Source: Lophium mytilinum (lineage: Eukaryota; Ascomycota; Dothideomycetes; Mytilinidiales; Mytilinidiaceae). Taken from it: a stretch of 64,000 nt of DNA. The position numbers and the translations under genes are program-made. The DNA lies in NCBI GenBank assembly GCA_010093605.1, contig MU004197.1:1384894-1448893 (forward strand), written 5' to 3'. The notes under the pieces are model-generated. The model was not told the origin of the DNA and searched no databases. It saw only the letters and a program-made list of their open reading frames with translations. Numbering within the stretch: position 1 is the stretch's first letter; every line of letters begins with the position of its first letter. Below, piece after piece: positions 22,311 through 32,585 of this stretch.

Positions 22311-24181
22311 TCAAGCCTTCACAACGTTGAATCCAGTCCAGCCATCTATCATCTCCCGACAAGTCTTCTCATATCTCTCTATCCCACCCACGTAGTTCAT
22401 ATTCTCTGCCTTCTTGCCGGGAATGTTCCCGCCATCCCACCAGCTCGATGTGAACGGGTACAGTGTTAGCTTATTCATAGCATTGAGCGCAGCCTTCCAA
22501 TCCTCCTGTGCTTCCAACTTAGCCTCAATCGACTTGGCGCCCGTTTCCTCGAGACGCGAAATGATTTCTGTCACGACGTCGCATTGGCATTCGATGATTG
22601 TGATGCCGTTCGAGAGAGCAGTAGGTGCTATACACGCTATTAGTTAAGGCGGAACGGAGAAGGGGGGCCAACAATACATTGAGGGCTGTAGACCATGAAG
22701 GCGTTTGGAAAGCCGCCGATTAGCAAGCCGAGGTAGGTGGACATTCCTTTACTCCAGATGTCTTTGATGTCGACACCGTCTTTACTCTTAAGACCCATGT
22801 TCGACATTCTGAAAAGGATTAGATTAGGGCGCTGTACTAAGGGTTTCATATGGGAAGATACTTACGAGCCAGTGAAGCTGTCGAAGCCTGTTGCGAGCAC
22901 TACGCAATCGAAATCATGCGTGCTGCCATCCTCCAGCTCGAGGCCAGTTTCGGTGAACGACTTGAGCGGAGCTTTTGTCAAGTCTACGATCTCCACATTG
23001 GGCTGATCTAAAATCTCGTAGTAGTCTTTCTCGAGCGGATTCCTCTTGGTGGCAAAATAGTATGGGGGCTCCTCCGGTGCCATCAACTCTTGCTTCTTCG
23101 GATCAGTCATCCTAGCCCTAATCTTCTTCTTCCAGAAATCATAAACAACCCGGTTCGCCTCCTTGTCAATAAGAAAACTGCCGTAGTTGCCCATCATGTA
23201 ATTGAAAGCACCTCGGTCCCAAAGCTCATTAAAGAGTGCTTCTCGCTCCTCTAGCGAATCGTCGAAGAGGTTGCCTTGTTTACGAGTACTGGGGAATCCA
23301 GAGAAGGAAAGCCGGCCTTCTTTGAATAGGCGGTCGTAGTATGGCCTCCAGCCGTTCTGTTCCTGCACGGTAAACTCACGCTGACCCATGGGTAAGCAGT
23401 AACTTGGCCGTCGCATAAACATCGTTAGGTGCTCCGCCTCCTTTCCAAGCTCTTGCACCACTTGCACGCTCGTCGCGCCGGCACCGACCACGGCGACCTT
23501 CTTCCCCTTTACACTCACGCCTTCTGGCCAGGCGCCAGTATGATGGACAACGCCTTTATACTCGCTCAGACCGGGAAAGTCTGGAATGTACGTATGATGC
23601 AGCAAGCCGCTGCATAGCATCAGATACTTCGCACTCGCCACGTCTCCTGAAGCTGTCTTGATCGTCCATCGCCCTGCGCCGTCGTCCCAGGCCGCGTCTA
23701 CTACTTTAGAATTGAAGCTGGTGTCTTTTCGTACGTTGAGCGTCTTATCGATGTGCGCAAAGTACTTCCGAAGCTCAACGTGGTCGGGGAAGCGAACGCT
23801 AAAGTTCCACGTACGGTACACCTCAGGGATGTTGAGCTGGTAAAAAGGAGTTTCGGAATCAACCCTGGCTCCTGGATAACGATTCCAGTACCACACGCCA
23901 CCAAAGTCAGTGCCGGCCTCGAAGATATGCGCCGAGAGGCCCAATTTGCGGAATCGGTGGAGGGCGGAGATGCCGCTGAAGCCGGCGCCGACGATGATAC
24001 AGTCGTAGGACGCAGGCGATGCAGAGACGCCGTTTCCATTCGATGAAGTCTTGTGATGAAGTCCGTCTCCATTGACGGAATCGGCGGGAGTGCCGTTGGT
24101 CTGGGAAGTTGCCATTATGTCACCTCGTGTTCGCGTTTTGCGTTTCTTCGACGGTTGGGAGGTCCTGTGGACTTCGGTCAT
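22311..24181 (-). CDS. Baeyer-Villiger-type flavin monooxygenase
   Basis: FAD- and NADPH-dependent class B monooxygenase of 587 residues. Exons 24181-22866, 22808-22678 and 22627-22311. The FAD Rossmann loop GAGFSG is at 65-70. The BVMO fingerprint FxGxxxHxxxWP appears as YKGVVHHTGAWP (208-219), with Tyr for Phe. The NADPH loop GAGATS is at 233-238. A later ATGFDSFTGS block closes the FAD domain at the exon 1/2 junction, and SPQSPTALSNG crosses the second junction. The enzyme converts ketones to esters or lactones, or oxidises soft heteroatoms. Residues 1-58 are polar and low-complexity; a second Met at 23 is a possible start. It lies next to the acyl-CoA ligase on the same strand. Confidence 0.93.
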
Positions 24182-25956
24182 AGCAATAAGAAAAGGTGGA
24201 TTTGTAAGGGACGGTAGTTAGTTTTAATCGCAAAGGATTCTACGCGATCTTGGTGGATCATTCAACTATCCAAAATTGGACTCTGACGCGAAGGAGTCTG
24301 ACGGAACAAGGTACTAAGAGGCCTAGAGAGCTTTAAGGGCCCCATATAGTCCATCAAGTGACCATACGGATCGGACGGCCACCACGAAGCCGTCGTTGCC
24401 CCTCCTTAATCTAAGGCGAAGCTCAGCCGATTTAGAAGACATCAGATCATAACCCTCCTATCAAGGCATAGGAAGAAGGGCCGTTGGGCGTATTGGCGTA
24501 TAATGCGGGGAAGCCGAGGCTTAAATGATTTCCGGATTGGTTATGGTGTTACTCCTGGATGACATTGTCGGGATGTTGAATCGATTCCGCTGTGTCGCAC
24601 ATCGTCATCGGCCGGGTTGCGAGATGCCGGTTGCCGTCTCGGTACAGTTCCCGTTTCTGGTGGGCTTAACGATTGATTATTATTGCCACACACCAGTGGA
24701 CCAGGCGAGGTATCCGCTGTGCCACTATTCTTCAAGCCAACATTCTGTCGTCAGACCTTTAGATCCTTCTACGACTTCACTGCTGAGATATCTGCCGAGG
24801 CGTTCCATTGCGAGGGTACACACCTTCTCAAACATCAGAATGTTTGTGAAAAAAAGACTATATTGTACAGGATTGACGAGGAAGATGATTTAAGCTATGA
24901 TACAGAGACAGGGCGGTTGAGATTAGAGATAGGAGATTAACGACGGGAGGCTTGAGGCCTCCAGCTCTGGCGTCGCGCTAAGACTAAATGGGATGAACGT
25001 CTTCCCCCTCAACACCAATGAAGTATCAGTTTCAAATTAGACAGAGAGCAAGAGGATCAAGTACGTTCGAGGAGATGAAACTGAACCAAAGTACATACGA
25101 TAGGTATCGTGATCACGTGAGCTTCGTGTTTCCTGGTCCCGGCTTCACTTTCCCCACTTACAACGCCATATCTCAAGCTCCCTTTCGGTCTATGTCGTTC
25201 AGTCAGATTCTTCTCGTCGGCCGCTACCCGCTTCAATAAATCTCAATGAAAGCATCTTCGGGGTCTGTTATATACTCTCCCAACGTCCCTTTCTTCGCCC
25301 AGAAGACAGCCGGAAGAAGAGACTTCGCATCCCGGAACGGCCTTTTGGTTCTCGAACGCCTCTCGCTTCCTAGGTGCTTAGGTCGGGGGCCAATATGCAG
25401 AGTTCTTATCTCGAATGCAGAAAGCTGTCTGGGCGCCAAGAATTTCTGCAAGGCTGAGAATACTGGCCATCAATTGGAGCCTCAGGCCGGGCGTAAAGGG
25501 CACGGGTCCTGTACGGGCTTGCAGATACGAGACCTCGTCCTATGCCACGTAAGGCGCTATCGGATGTCTACTCGGATTCCTTGAAGGGCACACCATCGAC
25601 AACGAAGAACGTGGCGCACGGGCAGTCCAAAATGCATGTTGGGTAGGCTGTGCTCTGTGTCGGCTGCAATTGAGTCAATCTTCTACCGCTTAGGCATAGT
25701 CATATGAATACCATGTGGATTGAAAGAGACTTGGGACGACTTTAATGCTGGCACTTGCATGAGGCAGCATGTCGAGACGCAGAAGAGCGATCTAGGTTCA
25801 CGGGAGCCTCTTCTTCGGTGACTTGGGCGTTTAAAGCGGTTAAGGTATTAAGACAGCCTTCCTCCTCTCTTGCCGGCTCTTTTCTTGTTCAGCCTCGTCG
25901 AAAGAATCTCTGCATTGTAGTTTTCTCAGCGTCCAATCCATCTTCAAAGTACCGCC
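24182..25956. other. Intergenic, no supported gene
   Basis: A 1.8-kb stretch between the divergent BVMO and Cys-rich surface-protein genes. CACGTG occurs near 25112. Open frames at 24525-24893 and 25246-25584 lack domains, biased codon use or matching splice partners. An unrecognised small gene cannot be excluded. Confidence 0.45.
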
Positions 25957-27183
25957 ATGATGCGGGGATTTGCTGTGATTTGCTTTCTCGCCCCACTGCT
26001 GCACGCTGGCGCAGCCGCATTTGATGAATTTGAAGGCTCAGTCCCAATGAAATTTGGCAATCTCGATGGCCCAGTTCAATCGCCAAACAACCTTACCTCA
26101 GATCTTGAAAAGAGAGATGACGTGGGCTGCTACTTCCACGGATTGAGTGGTCATTATTGCTTTGTCGGCCAGATTTGTTGCTATGACAATCAGAACAACG
26201 AAGGCTGTTGTCCAAGTGACGGCCGGTGCTGCGGTACTATATGCTGTTTGTCTGGGTACGTTCGCCTTCCACGTCCCCAAAATGACTATTGAGTTGCAAT
26301 AGGACACCGCTGACGACTATATACTTCCAGATACCAGTGTGCATGGTCTGACCAGTAAGTTCAATATTTCCGTTTGATCTCGGAAGACTTCGAGTTGATC
26401 AATATACTTAGAACCTCACAAGCATGCTGTCCTATCGGCGGAAATTGTGGTGATCCAACAGTGACCGACACAGTAACAGAGACCGATTATATCACCCAGA
26501 CGGAGGTCGAGACAACGGTGGACAACGTCTACATCACGGATTTTGAGACCGTCACAAACGTCCAATACGTCACCGACCTCGCGACCGAGACTCGCGATAA
26601 CACCATTCGAGAAACTCAGACGAAAGACAACACGGTCCACGAGACCCAGGTCAATACCATCACCAAAGAGGCCTCCACGGTTGTCCTGACCCAAATTTTT
26701 ATCAGCGTCAACAGCGCTGGCCAAACCATCGTCCAGACCACGGCCGTCCAGTCCGTTGTATCGGCGGCAGCAGCGACGAACTCCGACGTGTGTATTGGCA
26801 CCTCAAAGAAACAAAGCGACGTCGGAGCCATCGTTGGTGGTGCCGTAGGCGGCGTGGCTTTCATCGCTCTTCTCGCCGCCCTGCTCTTCATCGGCAATAA
26901 GAAGGGCTATTTCGAAAAGAAAGAGAAACATCCCACCTATCCACCCGTTTCGCTTCCTGTGCCCCTTGGTGGCGAGCCTAAGGGATTTGGCCAGCCTCAG
27001 TCAGTTCCAATGTCACCAGCGAGCACGACTCGGAACACGATGACACCGGTTCCACCGTACGCTGCGCAACCCTACGCAGCGCAACCGCAATCTGGATATG
27101 TGCAAAGGCCGCATTACGCGAATGAGATGGAAGCAAGTGGGCGCGGGTGGGACAATTCCACCAATAGTCAGCATTATCGTTAG
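25957..27183 (+). CDS. Cys-rich single-pass cell-surface protein
   Basis: Exons 25957-26255, 26331-26354 (only 24 nt) and 26412-27183 give 364 residues. A signal peptide (about 1-21, ending HAGAAA) precedes a Cys-dense ectodomain with repeated CC pairs (QICC, EGCC, RCCG, ICC, ACCP). Then come a long Thr/Val/Glu-rich stalk with repeated TVT/TET words, likely O-glycosylated, one transmembrane helix (about 246-268, preceded by GAIVGGAVGG) and a cytosolic tail with KKxxYFEKKEK and a Pro/Gln/Tyr-rich end (two PYAAQP copies). This layout resembles fungal wall-stress sensors of the Mid2/WSC type, but the Cys pattern is not a WSC domain. Two ATGs are adjacent at 25957 and 25960. Function is inferred from layout only. 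Confidence 0.8.
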
Positions 27184-27896
27184 GAGAAGAGAGATCATGT
27201 TCTCCCAAGCTAGCATCTCATCGTCGTTTTATACTACCTGCGCAGCGTTAATTTTCTCTCTGCTACGAGACTTTTTTGACGGTGGTGCTTACCGGAAAGC
27301 ATCATGTCGATTCTTACTCTCTCAATGCGAAACTACTATCTCGTTGAGTTTGAAAAATAGCCTTGTGACAAGGGTCTGCTTACACCTTTCTACCACGCCT
27401 GAAGGCACTCGCGAACACATGGAGTGACAGATTATATGTTTGATCTGCTCACGCCTGTTTCCCGGCACCTGAGGTGGCCAAGCAGAGTATCATGTCTATT
27501 AGCAGATCCATATGCGATGTCGTGCCAACTAATCCGGAAGCCAAATCTGCGCCCAGGGTCACAATTGAAGATGTCGCTGAAGTCCGGCATTGATAGTTGC
27601 ATGGCTAGTCATGGTCACATAAGAAATTCAAAGTTTGAAGTGTTATAGTCTATTTTCTTTTTTTTTTTTTATGATTTATATGATATGACCCACTGACCAA
27701 TGGGCGAGTGACCGACTGCTAACATATGCATTTACATGCATACCCACCAAGCATGGTCGCTATTTTTAAAGACACAGAGACAAAATGCCGTAGACCTCAG
27801 AGGTTCTAGTAACTTCATGAGCCTGTCCGAAGATCTGTATGTAGTGCAAGAACTTCATTGCTCCGGCTACCAACAAAACCCATCCCCTGCCTTGAC
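27184..27896. other. Intergenic between convergent genes
   Basis: About 700 bp of 3' flanks. A poly-T run lies at 27656-27670. No gene recognised. Confidence 0.55.
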
Positions 27897-30800
27897 TTAC
27901 ACATCTCCAATACTGATCGTCGTCGGCTTGTTATCCTGTCCTGGCACAGGCGCTCTCATGCCGAATCCCGTATCGGCACCCATGTTGAATACTTGCCGCT
28001 CCAAGACAAGTAGATGCGCATCATACAAGGTGAACCTCTCCGGATACCTCTTCACGTAAGGCAGACCCTTCTCATAGATCAACCTAAACGGGCCCCCCAT
28101 CTTGCGAATAATATCGATATCTGCTGGTAGATATCCTTTCCCTTCCTTCCCTTCGTTCGGGTAGACATCGTCCTCGATTTGTATTCCATTCTGTCTAGCA
28201 ACACGGTGGATGTTCCTATCCAATGCATCAGGGTACTTGACGTTGTTAGTCTGTTCTATCGGAGCCCATGACGGCTCTCCGCACTTCTCTTGGAGCTCGA
28301 CGATCTTTTTGAGGAGGCGATCGTGCTCCGGAACTGCTTCGTGGTAGAACATGTTGCTGTAGAACTCGCGGCCATAATTGGCCTTCGAGATTTCATGATC
28401 GCAGTGCTGTTTGAGAACTGCCTTCTCGGTTTGAAGGGTAGTGACAGCGTTCTCGAGTGGAAGCTGCCTGCCTCGGAGCTCAGAAGTTGTCTTCTCCAAG
28501 GCCTGGATGCGGATGTATTGCTTAGCAATGATGTCCGTATCGCGGGTAGTATTGATCCGGAGTGACTGGAGCTTCTCGTGTTCAAGTGTCGCAATCTTTG
28601 CTGCCTTGATGCGAAGCTCGTTCTCAATCACAGCGATCTTACGAAGGAGTCCCGGTTGTGCCGCTTGAGCGGTTTCCTCCTTCATGAGCATCTTGCTCTC
28701 CTCGTCAACGAGGTTGGAGATCTTCTCGTCCTTCTCTTCAAGCTCCATCTTGAGCTTGAGGACCTGTTGTTTCATTTCTGAGATCTGATCACGCGCTTTT
28801 ATCTCAGCGTCAACCCGAGCTTCTGATTGTTCAGCCAAGAAATGGACGGCCTCGGATGGAATATCCCTCAGCAACTTCGCCATGTCCTTGACCAAGCTTC
28901 GGCTGGACATCAAGTCTTCCTGACACTCTTTGAGAGCTTCTGCCAGCTTCTGTATTTCGTGCCGCGCCTCCTGGTATTGGGTATTGACGACGATATACCC
29001 ATTCTGAATGTCGCCGATAGCCGACTTTCGATTCTCCTCCAAATGCAGCATATCCTCGATATCTTTCATCGCATCGTCCACCTTCTTCTCCAGAATCTCG
29101 TTCTTCTTAGTCACTCGGGCATTCTCTTCCTGGAGTGCCTTCACAAAGACTTTGAATCGTTCGTCGTCCCCAAAGCAGTTTCGATATGTTTGCACCTCCT
29201 GATGGAGGAAAGCACGCTCTTCTTCGGCTTTGGTGATTTCGGCCTTCGACTCTTCGCGCAACTGCTTCAACTCCCACTCAAGTCGCTCGATCTCCAGATC
29301 GGCTTTCTTCTCCTGATCTTCGCTCTGCTTGCGGTTGATCTTCGTCGCTTCGACGAACTCTTTAGTTAGCTTCTTGGTTGGCTCCATCTCTTTTTCGAGG
29401 ATGGCAAGCTCTTTGTTCTTCTGCTCCAATTCCGACTGGCCCTGAATAGCCAGCTCCTGGAAGTGTGCCTTTTCCTTGCGAGCTTCAAGGACCTTCTTGC
29501 GGAGAAGAAGGTTCTGCTGGTCCTTCTTCTCCACTTCATCTTCCAACTCGGACACGTTCATGGTCGTGCGATAGGCCAGTCGGTTGAGTTTCTTGATTTC
29601 TCGCTGTGCCGTCTCGAGCTGCCGTTGTAAGTCCACGGTTGATGGGAGTTCTGATCCCTCGTCATGCTCTTCGTTTCGATCAGCATGCTCATCGTCATGG
29701 CTACTAGCGTCATCTTCGTCATCTTCAGAACCGTCCTCTTCACTATCAGAGCCCTTGCCGTCACTAGCAAGATCCTCATCGTCGAGGTCATAGTCGTCGC
29801 CCTCAATACCAGTGCCCTCGTCGTTTTCCAGCTCCCGGTCGAGAAGTTCGTCCTCATCTTGTACAACCTCCTCAACATCTTTATTGACCGAGGTCTCCTT
29901 TTCGTTCGAGGGGCTACTGCAGCTAGTGTCTGTTTTGTTGAGAGAGCCCGAGCAATAGCTAGCTTTGTTCACAGAAGACGCGTAACTGATGGCTGCATCT
30001 TCTGTCGCCGATTTCGTGAGCTGTTCAGGGCTGAAGATGATATCGAACGCAGCCTGCTCTTTCCGCATGAACGAAGGGTCAGCCTGGGCGATCATCTCCA
30101 GCCTGTTACGCATAAAAGCGGGCAGTTCGGTTGGCAATCCGAAATCATCAGATGAGCCGAGATTGGAGCTGTCCTCTTCGTTGAAATCTTCGTCGCTCTC
30201 ATATGAGAAGCGATTTGCTTCTTCGCTGCAGTCGTTCTCATTCTGGACGTGGTCGAGGATGTGCTTGGCGGCATGAGCGAGTTCCTCGGGGTTCTCCAGG
30301 ATGTATTCACGCTCTTTTTGGATGTCCTCGGACTCCTGGCAGATCTCGAGGTTCTCTTCCTCGACATCATCAAGCTGTGGATGTGAAAGGTCCAGGAGGA
30401 CCACAGAGATGCTGAAGGGCTTCCAAAGAGTAAGAGCCAGTGATCCGGATTCCGCCTTCCAGATTTCCAACCGAAGAAGCTCGTACTCGTCCTGCTCCCA
30501 TTCGACGAAGAGACCAATAGAGAAGTTTGAGAAGTCCAGAATGTTCTCGATGTTCAAAACTGGGAGCGTGGCCTTCTGAATCGTAGTCTTGGGGGATGGT
30601 ATGAAGGTCAAGGCAGGAATGCCCATGTACTCGGGCTTTCGTGCAGGGCCGTAGGGGACACGAGAGACAGAATAGGGAATGTAAGGGGCATTGACTGTAT
30701 GAAGAGCCAATGCAGCTTCTTGCTCACGTTCGAAGATGGCGAACAGTCGAGCAGAGGCGGTGAAAGCTTCCAACAAACCCTGGAAATGGGAGAGGGAAAG

Positions 30801-31400
30801 GTAGACCTCAACATTCTTCGCCAACGGGATTGATACGATCACCGGACGAGGAGGGCCGAATTGAGGTCGATACACTATCAAAGACTTGCAGGCGACCAGA
30901 GCCAGAGAGGCAGCCGGCACATGGTTTACCGCAGTCTTGAAGAGAGGTGTAGAGTCCGTAGAGGAGGAGGTAGAAGTCGGATCGGTAAGGTGAATGGATT
31001 GGTCGTCGGTCCAGACGAGGTCATCAGAGTTGAGCTCCAGGCAAGAGATGGTCTCAATGGTGGTATTGGATACTGCATCATGTAAGCTACCTTCAGAGTA
31101 TTGCAGGTTATAACACTTACCGCTGGAAAAGTAGTGACTACACGATTCCTTGATCATGGAGCCGAACGACTCGCCCTCAAGGTAGTGAAGGTATGGAACT
31201 TCTCCATTGAGCATCCTAATCGAGGTTGATCGAGAGGACTGCTGGCTGTAGCATCGCTGCAGACGTTCGGTTGTGATCGTGGCACCCTCAATGCGGTTGA
31301 GTGTATGAGGTGATGCTTTTGAAGGCCTTCCTAGCTTTAGGAACTCGTGCACCAGGAAGGCCGATGGTACAGCGAGCAAGAAAATATCTAAAGAATCCAT
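27897..31400 (-). CDS. Long acidic coiled-coil protein, unknown function
   Basis: A single open frame of 1167 residues. The start carries a hydrophobic stretch (FLLAVPSAFLV, about 7-17), perhaps a membrane anchor. Residues 20-500 show no recognised fold. A very acidic Asp/Glu/Ser tract spans about 510-583. A heptad-rich coiled coil runs from about 585 to 1040 and a globular-looking C-terminus follows (LIYEKGLPYVKRYPERFTLY). A 48-nt, in-frame possible intron (31120-31073, GTAAGT..GCAG) lies in the N-terminal third, so the product may be 1151 residues. I recognise no family; tethering or cytoskeletal roles would fit but are guesses. Another long coiled-coil gene follows upstream on the same strand. 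Confidence 0.8.
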   Translation of the reverse strand: MDSLDIFLLAVPSAFLVHEFLKLGRPSKASPHTLNRIEGATITTERLQRCYSQQSSRSTSIRMLNGEVPYLHYLEGESFGSMIKESCSHYFSSGKCYNLQYSEGSLHDAVSNTTIETISCLELNSDDLVWTDDQSIHLTDPTSTSSSTDSTPLFKTAVNHVPAASLALVACKSLIVYRPQFGPPRPVIVSIPLAKNVEVYLSLSHFQGLLEAFTASARLFAIFEREQEAALALHTVNAPYIPYSVSRVPYGPARKPEYMGIPALTFIPSPKTTIQKATLPVLNIENILDFSNFSIGLFVEWEQDEYELLRLEIWKAESGSLALTLWKPFSISVVLLDLSHPQLDDVEEENLEICQESEDIQKEREYILENPEELAHAAKHILDHVQNENDCSEEANRFSYESDEDFNEEDSSNLGSSDDFGLPTELPAFMRNRLEMIAQADPSFMRKEQAAFDIIFSPEQLTKSATEDAAISYASSVNKASYCSGSLNKTDTSCSSPSNEKETSVNKDVEEVVQDEDELLDRELENDEGTGIEGDDYDLDDEDLASDGKGSDSEEDGSEDDEDDASSHDDEHADRNEEHDEGSELPSTVDLQRQLETAQREIKKLNRLAYRTTMNVSELEDEVEKKDQQNLLLRKKVLEARKEKAHFQELAIQGQSELEQKNKELAILEKEMEPTKKLTKEFVEATKINRKQSEDQEKKADLEIERLEWELKQLREESKAEITKAEEERAFLHQEVQTYRNCFGDDERFKVFVKALQEENARVTKKNEILEKKVDDAMKDIEDMLHLEENRKSAIGDIQNGYIVVNTQYQEARHEIQKLAEALKECQEDLMSSRSLVKDMAKLLRDIPSEAVHFLAEQSEARVDAEIKARDQISEMKQQVLKLKMELEEKDEKISNLVDEESKMLMKEETAQAAQPGLLRKIAVIENELRIKAAKIATLEHEKLQSLRINTTRDTDIIAKQYIRIQALEKTTSELRGRQLPLENAVTTLQTEKAVLKQHCDHEISKANYGREFYSNMFYHEAVPEHDRLLKKIVELQEKCGEPSWAPIEQTNNVKYPDALDRNIHRVARQNGIQIEDDVYPNEGKEGKGYLPADIDIIRKMGGPFRLIYEKGLPYVKRYPERFTLYDAHLLVLERQVFNMGADTGFGMRAPVPGQDNKPTTISIGDV

Positions 31401-32585
31401 GACAGTAGGTTGTGGCTGCGCCGTGGAGAAGAGTAGGTATTGGTGTGACGATGCAGTGTGAGGTGGTGGGTTGAGGGAGGGTGTGGAAATGAAGAGGTCG
31501 ACAGCAACGACGGAGGTTTAAATAAGCAGCTCGAAGCAGAACCCGCGCAGGCAGGCCGTTGAGCTCGCCCGCGGCGGGTAAACACTCCAGGTAGTGAATG
31601 TTCACAGGCAGCAGGCGGGGCAGAGAGGCGGATTGTTTGATGGTGAGAATCGCCAAATACTCGCACCACTAGAGAGGAATACGTCATAGAAACGCAACCA
31701 CTTGGCAAGCAGATTAGATTTCAGTACGGTGATTAGGAAGTGTTGATCTAAAGGGATAAATAGCGTATGTTTATATGGTGGAAGAGGGAGTCTTTGCTTG
31801 AAAGATCAGCTATAAAGGTGTCCCTGAGATGATGTAGAGCTATAGATTTCTCTAAAAGATATGCATATGAAGTCGGAGGCCTGTACAATATGTATGTGCG
31901 CAGCGGTGTATTGAGCATGATACATGTCCTGCGAACAAAAGGAGGCCTGAAGGCTGTAGGGCGTACACGCAAAGTGGATGTTTGGTAAAGTCTACGTGCA
32001 GCCAGAACCTCCCTCGTGCTACCGATATTTAGAAGAGAACGTTATTAGGGCTACTTTTCCTATCGGCTCGTGGACAAGAGCCTCATGAACTGCCTTCTGC
32101 TGTAGTGGTTCAGTGGTCGAAGACCCTCAGGCGCAACTTCAAGGTTAGCAGAGCAATCGCAGATAGCTTCTGTTTCGTGGCCGCGACCTAAGGGTACAAA
32201 TCATTAGTGTGTAAAGCTGTTCTATTTACTTGCCGGACTGTCTCGCATGTTTGCATGTGCAGAATGACCTCAAGCTGAAAGATAACAATCAAAGACGCAA
32301 GCAGGCTCGTTTGAAATCGATGATAAGATCATGTGCTGGGAATACATTACTCCATATCACGTATAAAGGCGAGAGGTCGGGTTTTTATTTGATTTTTGAA
32401 TAGGTGTATGTATACTACAAGTGCAGCAAAAGCCTCTCACTACCCATATCGACACGCACGCTCATCAGCAAACTCCCACTCTGATCTTCTGCACGAGTTG
32501 AGGAACGCTGGAATATCCCGTTTCGTTTGGCCTAAGTCCTCTAGAGAGCATCACCATAACCCTCTTGGCACTTCTATTCGCATCA
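31401..32585. other. Intergenic between two coiled-coil genes
   Basis: About 1.2 kb holding the promoter of the downstream coiled-coil gene and the 3' flank of the upstream one. Short open frames at 31288-31972 and 32396-32752 overlap gene ends or lack features. No repeat recognised. Confidence 0.55.

Noticed and set aside
21655-22362. Minus-strand open frame of 235 codons
   Set aside because: Overlaps the BVMO 3' end, has low-complexity composition and no domain.
28827-29369. Plus-strand open frame of 180 codons rich in Leu and Phe
   Set aside because: Antisense shadow of the coiled-coil gene; Glu/Lys codons read backwards give Phe/Leu.
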